This document shows positions 26,403-40,375 of a DNA stretch of 64,000 nucleotides, in pieces. Position 1 is the first letter of the stretch; the number at the start of each line of letters is the position of its first letter. Under the pieces are notes generated by a model that ran no database searches, was not told the DNA's origin, and worked only from the letters and a program-made list of their open reading frames with translations. The translations under genes and the position numbers were made by a program. Origin of the DNA: Tahibacter harae (GTDB lineage: Bacteria; Pseudomonadota; Gammaproteobacteria; Xanthomonadales; Rhodanobacteraceae); the NCBI RefSeq assembly GCF_024437735.1, contig NZ_JANFQO010000007.1, positions 171,693-235,692 of the forward strand. The letters run 5' to 3'.

Positions 26403-26663
26403 GTGAAGACCGTCCTGACCCTCGTCGCCATCGCCCTGTTCCTGAGCACGGCCACTGCCTGGGCGCGCAAGCCCTGCGAGGAACTCAAGACCGAGATCGC
26501 CGCCGGCCTGGATGCCAAGGGCGTGCAGCACTACACCCTGGAAATCATCGCCAAGGACAGCCAGGACCCGCGCAGGACCGTCGGCAGCTGCAACGGCGGC
26601 AGCGAAAAGATCGTGTACGAACGCCAGCCCGCGCCGCAGCCGGCGGCCGTGGCCAAGCGCTGA
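26403..26663 (+). CDS. DUF1161 family periplasmic protein
   Basis: 86 residues from a GTG start at 26403, with GGAG at 26393-26396. A signal peptide (VKTVLTLVAIALFLSTATAWA) is followed by the DUF1161 pattern: CEELKTEIAAGLDAKGVQHY, TLEIIAKD and VGSCNGGSEKIVY, with two cysteines likely disulfide-linked. Function is unknown. A strong terminator follows 28 bp after the stop, so it is monocistronic. Confidence 0.87.
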   Translation: MKTVLTLVAIALFLSTATAWARKPCEELKTEIAAGLDAKGVQHYTLEIIAKDSQDPRRTVGSCNGGSEKIVYERQPAPQPAAVAKR

Positions 26664-26691
26664 ACGCAGGCATCGCGTGAATCCTCCGTTG

Positions 26692-26727
26692 CCGGTGCCC
26701 TACAGGGAGGTGGGCACCGGTTTTTTT
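26692..26727 (+). terminator. Rho-independent terminator after DUF1161 gene
   Basis: A perfect 9-bp stem, CCGGTGCCC (26692-26700) with GGGCACCGG (26712-26720), loop of 11, is followed directly by seven T residues. Confidence 0.92.
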
Positions 26728-26943
26728 AATCTTCCACAACGCGAATCGACCGGGCGGCGACCGTAACGCCCCGCCCTTCGGCAAAAGACACGATAGCGAC
26801 GGCTGCCCGCCGGCACAGCTCCGCGCTGGATCGGTGCGCTCGCGAAGCTGGAGCGGCAATTGATCCGCGCAAGCCGCCCTCCCAATTCAGGCCGGATTCC
26901 CGGCGCCCGCCACCGCCGTCCCCATTCTCCGCTTGCAAAACAA

Positions 26944-26959
26944 ATAAGCCGATGCTTAT
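26944..26959 (+). promoter_or_regulatory. Candidate ArsR operator
   Basis: ATAAG-CCGATG-CTTAT, a perfect inverted repeat with a 6-base centre, ends 8 bp before the ArsR-family ATG. ArsR-family repressors bind such AT-flanked dyads over their own promoters. Confidence 0.6.
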
Positions 26960-26967
26960 ATGTGGCC

Positions 26968-27282
26968 ATGACGGAGAACATCATCTTCAAGGCCCTGTCC
27001 GATCCCACCCGCCGCGCCATCTTCGACAAGCTGGCCGGCGGCGGGCGCAATGCCACCGCGCTGCGCGAGGGCATGGAAATCAGCCAGTCCGCCATGTCGC
27101 AGCACCTGTCCGTGCTGCGCGAGGCCGGCCTGGTGCGCGAGGAGCGCCAGGGCCGCTACGTCCATTACGAAGTCGAGCCGCAAGGCCTGCTGCTGCTGAT
27201 CCGCTGGCTGGCCAAATACCGCACCTACTGGCCCGCGCGCGTCGATGCGCTCAAGGCCCTGCTGAAGGACATGGACCAATGA
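26968..27282 (+). CDS. ArsR family transcriptional regulator (non-metal, SdpR-like)
   Basis: 104 residues. The winged helix is ENIIFKALSDPTRRAIFDKL, ISQSAMSQHLSVLREAGLV and a wing with RQGRYVHYEVEP, followed by WPARVDALKALLKDM. No cysteine cluster for metals is present; this subtype is usually paired with an SRPBCC/AHSA1 gene, as here. The ATG at 26968 is chosen because homology begins there and the palindrome at 26944-26959 lies just upstream. The stop overlaps the next start (ATGA). Confidence 0.93.
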   Translation: MTENIIFKALSDPTRRAIFDKLAGGGRNATALREGMEISQSAMSQHLSVLREAGLVREERQGRYVHYEVEPQGLLLLIRWLAKYRTYWPARVDALKALLKDMDQ

Positions 27283-27620
27283 GCGAGCACGACAGCGAAG
27301 ACAACGGCGCCAGCCTGGTGTTCGAATACCGCCTGGACGCACCGCCGGAAAAAGTCTGGCGCGCGATCAGCATTCCGCAACTGCGCGAACAATGGCTGCC
27401 GTCGCCGGCACTGGCGCAAGCCGAAGCCGTCGCCGCGCGTCCCGGCGAGGAAGTGCAATACCGGCTGCGCGACGACGAGCCGCCGTTTCTCGAAAGCACC
27501 GTCACCTTGCAGGTACGGCCGCACGCGCGCGGCGGCACCGTATTGCGCATCGTGCACCGGGTAAGCGATCCGCGTCTGGCGGCGAACGACGGCAATTACG
27601 CGGTTCTTTGCGCGGCATGA
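27279..27620 (+). CDS. AHSA1/SRPBCC family protein
   Basis: 113 residues, somewhat short for the family (~140-160). The N-terminus LVFEYRLDAPPEKVWRAISI, then LREQWLPSPA, GEEVQYRLRDDEPPFLESTV and TVLRIVHRVSD follow the START-like pattern of AHSA1. The final long helix normally ends these domains but seems shortened: after AANDGNYAVLCAA it stops. It overlaps the ArsR-type gene by 4 bp and is presumably repressed by it. Ligand unknown. Confidence 0.85.
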   Translation: MSEHDSEDNGASLVFEYRLDAPPEKVWRAISIPQLREQWLPSPALAQAEAVAARPGEEVQYRLRDDEPPFLESTVTLQVRPHARGGTVLRIVHRVSDPRLAANDGNYAVLCAA

Positions 27621-28035
27621 TGCAGCAAGGTTCATAGTGCAAACCCCGGCAGCGCCGGCATCGGCGACTGTAGCGCTTGCGCGGCGGCGGCCTGTGTATC
27701 CGTGCGGCCGCAGCGCAAAATGAGACCGGACTTGCGGCAACGCCAGTTGCTGCAATGCCGACGAAATGGCACACCGCACGCAGTTTGACGGACGCGCCCG
27801 GGCGCGCGGCCACAGCATCACCGAACGACCCGGTCCGGCGTTCAGCAAACACTGGAATCCGGCCGATGCGCCAATCAAAGCAGCGGCTGCTGCCGACCTG
27901 ATCTGCCGCCCGGCATCAGGCCCCTGGCGCGGCCTTGCACACACGGCACGCCGCTTTCCCGGCCACGAGCCCGCGCACCCGCGCCGGGCAGCGCCGGCGC
28001 ACGCCTCTCCATCCACCCGACACCCGGAGTCCGCC
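27621..28035. other. Gene-free region upstream of ClpP-like gene
   Basis: 415 bp. It holds the promoter of the ClpP-like gene and the end of the ArsR/AHSA1 operon. I see no hairpin with a T run, no repeat and no supported gene. GGAG at 28026-28029 is the ClpP-like ribosome-binding site. Confidence 0.5.
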
Positions 28036-28638
28036 ATGTCCGCCGCCTTGCTAGTCCCCATGGTCATCGAACAATCCGCCCGCGGCGAACGTTCCTTCGA
28101 CATCTACTCGCGCCTGTTGCGCGAGCGCGTGATCTTCCTCTGCGGCGAAGTCAACGACGGCATCGCCACACTGATCTGCGCACAGCTGCTGTTTCTCGAA
28201 GCTGAAAACCCCGACCTGCCCATACATCTCTACATCAATTCACCCGGCGGCGTAATCAGCAGCGGCCTGGCCATCTACGACACCCTGCGCTATATCAAAC
28301 CGCCCGTGCATACGCTCTGCCTGGGCACGGCCCGCTCCATGGGTTCCTTCCTGCTCATGGCCGGCGAACCCGGCCACCGCGCCGCCCTGCCCAATGCCAG
28401 CATCCACGTACACCAGCCGCTGGGCGGCTACCAGGGCCAAGCTTCGGACCTGCTGATCCACGCCGAGGAAATGCGCAAGACCAAGCAGCTGATAACCCGC
28501 CTGTACGCCGAACACTGCGGCCGCAGCTATGAAGACGTGGAACGCACGCTGGACCGGGACCGTTTCATGACGGCGCAGGAGGCGCTGGAGTGGGGGTTGA
28601 TCGACCGCGTGCTGACGCGGCGCGAGGCGGTGTTCTGA
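28036..28638 (+). CDS. ClpP-like serine protease subunit (orphan paralogue)
   Basis: 200 residues. The ClpP fold is clear: [40 protein letters not shown], the catalytic serine region [11 protein letters not shown] (S101), histidine in [12 protein letters not shown] (H126), and [19 protein letters not shown] for the aspartate. Canonical ClpP has GQAASMGAFLL and LPNSRxMIHQP, so this is a diverged paralogue with the triad kept. It is not next to tig, clpX or lon, as the housekeeping clpP is, and stands alone. It may form its own or mixed rings with ClpP and rely on a Clp ATPase for substrate delivery. Confidence 0.9.
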   Translation: MSAALLVPMVIEQSARGERSFDIYSRLLRERVIFLCGEVNDGIATLICAQLLFLEAENPDLPIHLYINSPGGVISSGLAIYDTLRYIKPPVHTLCLGTARSMGSFLLMAGEPGHRAALPNASIHVHQPLGGYQGQASDLLIHAEEMRKTKQLITRLYAEHCGRSYEDVERTLDRDRFMTAQEALEWGLIDRVLTRREAVF

Positions 28639-28923
28639 CACGCCGGCTTGAGCTATCTCGCCGTCCGGGCTGATTCCCCATCGCATGTCGCGGCTGATAA
28701 TGAATTGGCGCATCGGCGTACTCACCGCTGCCGAAACGCTGGCCGATCCTGCGCTGCTGCCGGCACTGCTGATGCTGCAAGCCCGATGCGGCGAACCGGC
28801 CGGCGGCAAGGCGCGTTGCTGGAAGCATCGGCCGCGGGACGCCATCACGGCGTGCGGGACACGCTGCCCCGGCCCGCCGCCGATCCGGCCGAGCGATGCC
28901 GCGGCTGCGGCAGGATTCCGGCA

Positions 28924-29466
28924 CTACGGCAACGCCAGGCTGTCCTCCGCCACCATACTCATCGGCGCCTGCTCCGCATCGAGCAGCACGCGCAGGCGTT
29001 CCAGCACCAGCTGCGGCGCCGGATCGGCGATACGGCGATCGGACCAGGCCTCGTAGTCGCGCCCGTCCGGAGCCGTGAACAGCAGGACTACGCGATACTC
29101 GTCGCGCCGGCGCCGGTTGCGCACGATGGATTCGGTGACAACGCGGCAGTGTCGCGCCGGGATGCGCAGCCCGCTGCCGGCCAGCCGGCTGCGGCGCCGG
29201 TCATCCAGCCGCACGCGGCGCTTGAGCAGCGCGCCGCAGAGCAGCAGCCCCAGGCCGCAGACGAAGAAGAGCAGCATGGCGGCGATGCCGCCGGCTTCCG
29301 GCGGTTCCGCGCCGCCGGCGAAAGCCGCCCAGAAAGCGAGCGTGCTCATGCCCGTCCACAGCAGCGCAAACACGTAGAGCACACCGCCGGCCATCTGCAA
29401 CTGCGAGCGATCGGCGGGATCGACCTGGGGCTTTACGCAGGGAATGGGCTGGCCGGACGCGGGCAT
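28924..29466 (-). CDS. Membrane protein, DUF3592-like
   Basis: 180 residues. Two hydrophobic spans (GGVLYVFALLWTGMSTLAFW and IAAMLLFFVCGLGLLLCGALL) are followed by a soluble part with ARHCRVVTESIVRN, DEYRVVLLFTAPDGRDYEAW and a C-terminal acidic tail. The arrangement and the YRVVLLFTxPDGRxYEAWS pattern resemble DUF3592 proteins, unknown in function. The start at 29466 is chosen because the longer frame adds an Arg-rich stretch unlike a protein N-terminus. Monocistronic. Confidence 0.7.
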   Translation of the reverse strand: MPASGQPIPCVKPQVDPADRSQLQMAGGVLYVFALLWTGMSTLAFWAAFAGGAEPPEAGGIAAMLLFFVCGLGLLLCGALLKRRVRLDDRRRSRLAGSGLRIPARHCRVVTESIVRNRRRRDEYRVVLLFTAPDGRDYEAWSDRRIADPAPQLVLERLRVLLDAEQAPMSMVAEDSLALP

Positions 29467-29592
29467 GGGGCGATTCTGCCAGCTCCACCGCCATCCACGC
29501 AGCCGCCGCGAGTAGCTTGAGCGGCGCCGCCTTCGTCCATGACGCGATGTGCCGTGCCGGCGCGGAAAAACCGCCGCGCCGGACTGCCGCAT

Positions 29593-30393
29593 TCAATCCC
29601 GCGGCCACTCCAGCACCAGGCTGCCGCCGCCCTCGTCCGGCGCCGCGCGCAGCAGCAGTCCATGCGCGGCCACGATGCGCGCCAGGGCCGCGTCGGCAAC
29701 GTGGATTTGTGAAGAAGCGGTGAGGGTGGCGGCAAAGGCGGCCAGGTGTTCGGCAATCTGCGGGGCATCGCCGTGCACACCGATGACGATGCGCGGACCG
29801 GCCTCGACCGGCAGCGCCGACACACTCGGCACCGGCGCCGCTTGCGCAGCCTGTGCCGATGCCGCGCGTTCGTGCCAGGCCGGGTCCGGGATCGACCCGG
29901 ATGCGGCATCCGGTATCTGGATCTGCAGCTGCAGGCGGCAGCCCACACCTGCAATCGCGCTGCTGCGCAGCAGCAGGCCGACCAGCAGCCGCACCAGCCC
30001 GCACATATCGCCGTGCACTTCCAGCGGCACCGGCGGCGGCGTGATTTCCAGCGCCGCGTTACCCGCGTAAAGACGGCGTGAAATGCGCACTTTCACCATG
30101 TCGAACAAGCTGCCGATTTCCACCGGCGCGCTGCTGCGCGGCTTCGCCGCCAGCAGGTCGGCGGTGTCGTCCAGCAGCTGGCTGAGCGCGTCCAGCTGCT
30201 GCTGGGCCAGGCTGCAGGTTTCCGCCTGCTGCGAAGCATCCAGACGGCCGGAGCGCAGCAGGGCCAGCGCGTTGGCCAGCGGCGACAGCGGGCCGCGCAG
30301 ATCGTGGGCGAGATGGTTCAGCCAGGCGGGTACGACGGCGACGCCGCCGGCAGCCGCGGAGCAGCCGTGAGCATGGATTGCGTTGACGTGCAT
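29593..30393 (-). CDS. Histidine-kinase-like protein with degenerate ATPase domain
   Basis: About 266 residues. The HisKA-type helix [20 protein letters not shown] has the phospho-acceptor histidine in LAHDLRGPL, and [18 protein letters not shown] follows. The ATPase part lacks clear N, G1 and G2 boxes; only the terminal [21 protein letters not shown] is kinase-like. It has no membrane span. It is divergent from the poly-HAMP kinase (170 bp between starts), so it may be a phosphotransfer partner or an inactive regulator for that system; this is inference. The start [10 protein letters not shown] (30393) has GGGGAAG upstream. Confidence 0.72.
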   Translation of the reverse strand: MHVNAIHAHGCSAAAGGVAVVPAWLNHLAHDLRGPLSPLANALALLRSGRLDASQQAETCSLAQQQLDALSQLLDDTADLLAAKPRSSAPVEIGSLFDMVKVRISRRLYAGNAALEITPPPVPLEVHGDMCGLVRLLVGLLLRSSAIAGVGCRLQLQIQIPDAASGSIPDPAWHERAASAQAAQAAPVPSVSALPVEAGPRIVIGVHGDAPQIAEHLAAFAATLTASSQIHVADAALARIVAAHGLLLRAAPDEGGGSLVLEWPRD

Positions 30394-30563
30394 GCGCTTC
30401 CCCGTTGCGACTGCGACGGGACATGACGTTCCCATCGCGACAAACTATATATTCTCGGCCGCATGACCAGCCGGCCGCGCCCGCGCACTATGCCTGCGCC
30501 ACTGTGTACGCTGTGCATAGCCGGCCGTTCCGCCGCCATCACTGTTCTTGGGAGCCTCGCCGC

Positions 30564-36266
<5,703 letters not shown>

Positions 36267-36274
36267 GCCCCGCC

Positions 36275-38104
36275 ATGCAGATGCCCGCGGACAAAGTGAA
36301 CATCCTGCTGGTCGACGACCAGCCTTCGCGCCTGCTCAGCTACGAGGCCGTGCTGGCCCAGCTGGGCGAGAACCTGGTCAAGGCGCATTCCGGCGAGGAT
36401 GCACTGCGCCGCCTGATGGAAGCCGAGTACGCGGTGATCCTGCTCGATGTCAGCATGCCCGGCATGGATGGCTTCGAGACGGCCGAGCTGATCCACCAGC
36501 ATCCGCGCTTCGAGAACACGCCCATCATCTTCGTCACCGGCGTGCATGTGGGCGACCTGGACCGCCTGCAGGGCTACCGCCTGGGCGCAATCGACTATGT
36601 GCAGGTACCGCTGGTGCCGGACATCCTGCGCAGCAAGGTCGCGGTACTTGTGGAACTGTACCGCAAGCGCCGCGCCCTGGCCGGCGAGAATGCGAGCCTG
36701 GTCAAGGTCAACCTGGCGCTGCAGACCGAGCGCGCGGAGGAATACGAGGCGCTGTCGCGCACCCTGGCCCTGGCCAACGCGGAGCTGAGCCTCAGCAATG
36801 CCCAGCTCGAAGCCGAAGTAACCGAGCGCCGCCGCGCCGAAACCCAGCTGCAGCAACTGGCCGAGAAGCTGCGCCAGGCCGACCGGCGCAAGGACGAATT
36901 CCTCGCCACCCTCGCCCACGAGCTGCGCAACCCGCTCGCGCCGATCTACAGCGCGGTCGAGCTGATGCAGAAGGAAACCGCCAGCCCCGCGGCGCGCCAC
37001 GCGCTGGACGTGATGGATCGCCAGCTGCGCCAGCTGGTGCGCCTGGTGGACGACCTGCTCGATGTATCGCGCATCACCCACGGCCGCATCGAACTGCGCC
37101 GCGAGCTGACCGCGCTGGAGCCGCTGCTGACCACCGCGGTGGAAACCACACGGCCGCACCTGGATGCGCTGCAGCACCGCCTGAGCCTGGAGCTGGACGC
37201 CGGGCCGGTGCTGGTCGACGGCGACGCCCAGCGCCTGACCCAGGTATTCGGCAATCTCCTGAACAATGCCGCCAAATACACCTTGCCCGGCGGCCGCATC
37301 GTGCTGGGCACGCAGCTGCGCGGCGACGATATCGTCATCAGCGTGCGCGACAGCGGCATAGGCATTCCGCCGTCGCGGCTGGAGGAAGTGTTCGACCTGT
37401 TCGTGCAGGTGGACACCTCGCTGGAACGCTCCCAGGGCGGCCTGGGCATAGGCCTGACCCTGGTGCGCCGCCTGGTGCAGATGCACGGCGGCAGCGTGGT
37501 CGCGCACAGCGAAGGCGAAGGCCATGGCTCCTGCTTCGAGGTGATACTGCCGGTGAGCCGCAGCCGGCCGCAGGACGCGCGGGACGCAGGTGCGACAGAC
37601 CGCAGCGCAGGCGCTGAAGCGTCTTCCGGCCAGGCCATACCGGATTCCGCGACCGCATCCGCCGTTGCAACGGAAGCCGCACGGGCACCGGCATCCGCCG
37701 CTGCCGGCGCCGCCGCGCCGGCCACCGGCAGCCGGCGCATCCTGATCGTCGACGACAACCGCGACGCGGCCAATACCCTCGCCATGCTGCTGGATCTTTC
37801 CGGCCACGTGGTGCACACCGTCTACGATCCGGAAATCGCCCTGACCGAATTCAGCGGCTTTGCGCCGGACATCATGTTCCTGGACGTGGGCATGCCCAAG
37901 CTCAACGGCCTGGAACTGGCCATGCGGATCCGCGCCCTGCCCGGCGGCGACACCGCCGTGCTGATCGCCCTCACCGGCTGGGGCCAGGCCGAAGACCGCC
38001 GCCGCACGCGCGAAGCGGGCATCGACTACCACCTGGTCAAGCCGGCGGATCCGGATGAGATAGAGCGTATCTGCCGGGAAGCGGTCAGGGGTCGGACTTC
38101 GTGA
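36275..38104 (+). CDS. Hybrid histidine kinase, receiver-HisKA-HATPase-receiver
   Basis: 609 residues, soluble. The N-terminal receiver has D58 (VILLDVSMPGMDG) but lacks the usual KP lysine: IDYVQVPLVPDILRS takes its place. A coiled coil (ALANAELSLSNAQLEAEV) leads to HisKA with H215 (ATLAHELRNPL), then HATPase with DSGIGIPPSRLEEVF and GGLGIGLTLVRRL. An Ala-rich linker joins the C-terminal receiver (ILIVDDNRDAANTLAML, FLDVGMPKLNGLE, LVKPADPDE). It starts 8 bp after the poly-HAMP kinase and is surely co-transcribed. It may take a phosphate from or pass one to the larger kinase. ATG at 36275 or 36281 is possible. Confidence 0.93.
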   Translation: MQMPADKVNILLVDDQPSRLLSYEAVLAQLGENLVKAHSGEDALRRLMEAEYAVILLDVSMPGMDGFETAELIHQHPRFENTPIIFVTGVHVGDLDRLQGYRLGAIDYVQVPLVPDILRSKVAVLVELYRKRRALAGENASLVKVNLALQTERAEEYEALSRTLALANAELSLSNAQLEAEVTERRRAETQLQQLAEKLRQADRRKDEFLATLAHELRNPLAPIYSAVELMQKETASPAARHALDVMDRQLRQLVRLVDDLLDVSRITHGRIELRRELTALEPLLTTAVETTRPHLDALQHRLSLELDAGPVLVDGDAQRLTQVFGNLLNNAAKYTLPGGRIVLGTQLRGDDIVISVRDSGIGIPPSRLEEVFDLFVQVDTSLERSQGGLGIGLTLVRRLVQMHGGSVVAHSEGEGHGSCFEVILPVSRSRPQDARDAGATDRSAGAEASSGQAIPDSATASAVATEAARAPASAAAGAAAPATGSRRILIVDDNRDAANTLAMLLDLSGHVVHTVYDPEIALTEFSGFAPDIMFLDVGMPKLNGLELAMRIRALPGGDTAVLIALTGWGQAEDRRRTREAGIDYHLVKPADPDEIERICREAVRGRTS

Positions 38105-38168
38105 GTGGGGATTCGGGACTCGCAGCAGCGACGCGAAGCCGGCGCTTGCCCATCCCGAATTCCGGCCC

Positions 38169-39026
38169 TTAAGGCAGAGACTCGCGCGGTTCGACCAGGA
38201 AAATCTCGGGCTGCGGCGACATCAGCGGCCTGGTGGTGCGCACGTTGTGCGCCGAAACACCCTTGGCGACCAGGCCGGCGCGCAGTTGGTTGATCTGCGC
38301 CATGCTGGCGCGTAGCGGATTCTTGAGCACGAACCAGCGGATATCGCCCGTGCATGGCGGCGTGGTCAGCGAGCCGAGGTAGCTGTAGAACGGCTCCTCG
38401 CCGAAGCGGTGCAGCAGCCGGCTCATATCCAGGGCGCGGGGTTCGCCCGGCTGCGTGCCCAGGGATGCGATGGCGGCACCCAGCGTGGGATCGGCGCCGC
38501 CGCCGGCCATCCATTGCAGCGCGAACACGGCGACGCTGCCCGCGGCATCGGTAGCCTTGATATGCAACTCCAGCAGCGCCGCCTCCTGCACCCGATGCTC
38601 GCCGCCGTTGTGGAAATGGAATCCAGCCGGCGTGAACGTGCGCCGCCGCGACCGGCTGCCCACTTCGGGATTGAACAGCACCGCAGGCCCGGGCGTGGGC
38701 ATGAAGACCACGTTGCGTTCATACGGATCCAGCGTCGCCTGGGTGACGACATAGGATGCGTTCCACGGTGTAGCCGATACGCCGCGAAAATCGATCGGCG
38801 ATTGCTGGTAGCTGGTGGACCGGCAGGCCGGATCCCAGTGCTCGTCCTCCGGATAGTTCCAGCCGGGCGCGGTGGCCGCGTTTTCGTAGGGATCCTGCGG
38901 CGGCACCGGCGGCGGCGATGACACCGGCCCGGCCACGGTCTCCGCCGCCCGCGGCACCGGCGGCGTGGATGCGCAGGCGCCCAGGTTCAAAAGCAACACG
39001 ACGGCCAGGACAGGCTTGAAGCACAT
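38169..39026 (-). CDS. Alpha-type carbonic anhydrase lipoprotein
   Basis: 285 residues from MCFKPVLAVVLLLNLGACAS: a lipoprotein signal (lipobox LGAC, C18) and a Pro-rich linker. The alpha-CA domain has WNYPEDEHWDPAC, SYQQSPIDFRG, the zinc residues in GFHFHNGGEH and LLELHIKATD, then YSYLGSLTTPPCTGDIRWFVLK. It would hydrate CO2 to bicarbonate in the periplasm, anchored to a membrane. The E-H and TTPPC motifs are intact, but ELHIKA replaces the usual ELHLVH. Start chosen for the lipobox and GAGGTG upstream. Confidence 0.92.
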   Translation of the reverse strand: MCFKPVLAVVLLLNLGACASTPPVPRAAETVAGPVSSPPPVPPQDPYENAATAPGWNYPEDEHWDPACRSTSYQQSPIDFRGVSATPWNASYVVTQATLDPYERNVVFMPTPGPAVLFNPEVGSRSRRRTFTPAGFHFHNGGEHRVQEAALLELHIKATDAAGSVAVFALQWMAGGGADPTLGAAIASLGTQPGEPRALDMSRLLHRFGEEPFYSYLGSLTTPPCTGDIRWFVLKNPLRASMAQINQLRAGLVAKGVSAHNVRTTRPLMSPQPEIFLVEPRESLP

Positions 39027-39363
39027 GCGGCACCTCGTCGGAGGAACAGCCACGAATGCACGCCAGCGGCGGCCGGCCGAGGGGCCGGTCTGCCGATGGT
39101 TCCGGTCTTGCGCAAGTCTGGAGGCGGCAAGCCTGCTGCCGCTGCCGCACGGCACGCGAACACCACGTTCCGCGGCGGCGCTGCGAGTTGATTTTTACAC
39201 TAGCACCGCGACTGGTGGCAAACGGATTTTTGAAGCGAGGCTGGCGCCGATCGCTTCACAAAATTAAATGCAATGCGTAGCGGAACAGAAGCCTGGTGCT
39301 TTTGGTTTCCGGCTAATTCTCGAACGCAAATTGCATGAATTCTTGCTTTTGCCGATAAGCAAT

Positions 39364-39461
39364 TTCGGGATTCGGGATTCGGGATTCGGGATTCGGGATT
39401 CGGGATTCGGGATTCGGGATTCGGGATTCGGGATTCGGGATTCGGGATTCGGGATTCGGGA
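39364..39461 (+). repeat. Heptamer array, 14 copies of TTCGGGA
   Basis: Fourteen exact copies in 98 bp, ending TTCGCAGGGAGTGTG. The array at 63878-63989 ends with the same CGCAGGGAGTGT flank, and a remnant at about 57493-57520 reads AGGGATTCGCCGGGAGTGGG. It sits 77 bp from composite repeat copy C, as the array near alr sits close to copy B. Confidence 0.95.
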
Positions 39462-39538
39462 TTCGCAGGGAGTGTGCGGAGGAATCCGAGGTTTTTGGCA
39501 AGCGAAATTTGCCGGATTTCTTCGAGAAAAAGCGGAAA

Positions 39539-39731
39539 GCTCCCTCTCCCCCAAGCCCGCTTGGGGGAGAGGGCTGGGGTGAGGGGGCAACGATCAACGC
39601 GCCCCACCCTTTGGATTTTCGCCAAAATCTTCAACACGCGAAGCGCCGGCGAAAACCGGAATTTCTCGCAACCGATGCGCCGCCCCCTCACCCAACCCTC
39701 TCCCCCAAGCGAGCTTGGGGGAGAGGGCTTT
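39539..39731 (+). repeat. Composite hairpin-ended repeat element, copy C
   Basis: About 193 bp. The left hairpin is CTCCCTCTCCCCCAAGC with its complement, then TGGGGTGAGGGGGCAACG. The core is GATTTTCGCC (39614-39623), 25 bases, GCGAAAACC. The right end is CGCCCCCTCACCCAACCC plus a hairpin ending GAGAGGGCTTT. It is the most regular copy and can serve as a reference for A and B. Confidence 0.87.
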
Positions 39732-39946
39732 CTTCCCGCGCCGATGCTTCTCCGCTACACCACATCGGCCGCGCGCAGGCCGGAACACTGTCGCCGCCCG
39801 ACGCACAACCGCCCAGCTGCGCGATACTGGAACGATCCCGCTCAGCACTCACAGCACGCGTCGCTCATGCCCCGCAATACCAGCCGCCCAACACCCGCGC
39901 CACCCTGTCGCCAACACCGACAAACCCGCCGGCCCAACCCCAGCCA

Positions 39947-40375
39947 TCACTGCACGACATCAAACCCATCAACGAATACCCGGTCTATCACCACGATCAA
40001 ACCGCGCATCCCCGATGTGGTATCGCCATGCTGTTCGCAGAAATAGCCGTAGCTGCCCGGCCGCCTGAACTGCACGCCGGCGCTCCAGGCCAGGGCGCTG
40101 GGGGCGGTGTTGGTGTTGCAGTTGACTGCGCAGCGGAAGCTGTTGTCGTCGGCGACGACATTGTGCAGGCCGCCGCCGTTGCGGAACACGACGCGGTCGT
40201 ACTGGTAGATGGTCAGCGCGGCTGGAGTAAAAGTCATGTCGGGATTGGCGATCACTTCAAACGTGCGCGCCTGGGCCGCGACCGGCGCCGAAATCGCGAA
40301 CAGCGTCGTCAGCGCCGTCGCCACCACGCGCCGGCAGCCGGCTGCGCCGCGTACGACTGCATCCACCGCGCTCAC
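39947..40375 (-). CDS. Exported cupredoxin (plastocyanin-like) protein
   Basis: 142 residues with a signal peptide (hydrophobic segment TALTTLFAISAPVAAQA). The mature part has a type I copper site: His in GGLHNVVADD and the cluster GYFCEQHGDTTSGMRG, giving Cys, His and Met ligands. It could carry electrons in the periplasm or act in copper handling. The C-terminus ends DRVFVDGFDVVQ, an unusual tail also seen in shortened form at the end of the delta-60 protein. Its ATG overlaps the DUF1501 stop by 4 bp, so it is the last gene of a DUF1800-DUF1501-cupredoxin operon. Confidence 0.88.
   Translation of the reverse strand: MSAVDAVVRGAAGCRRVVATALTTLFAISAPVAAQARTFEVIANPDMTFTPAALTIYQYDRVVFRNGGGLHNVVADDNSFRCAVNCNTNTAPSALAWSAGVQFRRPGSYGYFCEQHGDTTSGMRGLIVVIDRVFVDGFDVVQ

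Larger units (their letters stand above)
39027..39946. other. Repeat-rich gene-free region
   Basis: 920 bp between the carbonic anhydrase start and the cupredoxin stop. It holds the heptamer array (39364-39461), the third composite repeat (39539-39731), and on each side low-information sequence. The open frames here owe their length to the repeats; none has a start signal or family motif. The AT-richer part near 39190-39360 probably includes the carbonic anhydrase promoter. Confidence 0.7.

Noticed and set aside
39364..39461. CRISPR-like regularity of the heptamer arrays
   Set aside because: The unit is 7 bp with no spacers and no cas genes; these are simple tandem repeats.
39268..39582. Short open frames across the second heptamer array (GIRDSGF-type repeats)
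   Set aside because: Artefacts of translating a 7-bp repeat, which gives a 7-residue periodic peptide in every stop-free frame.
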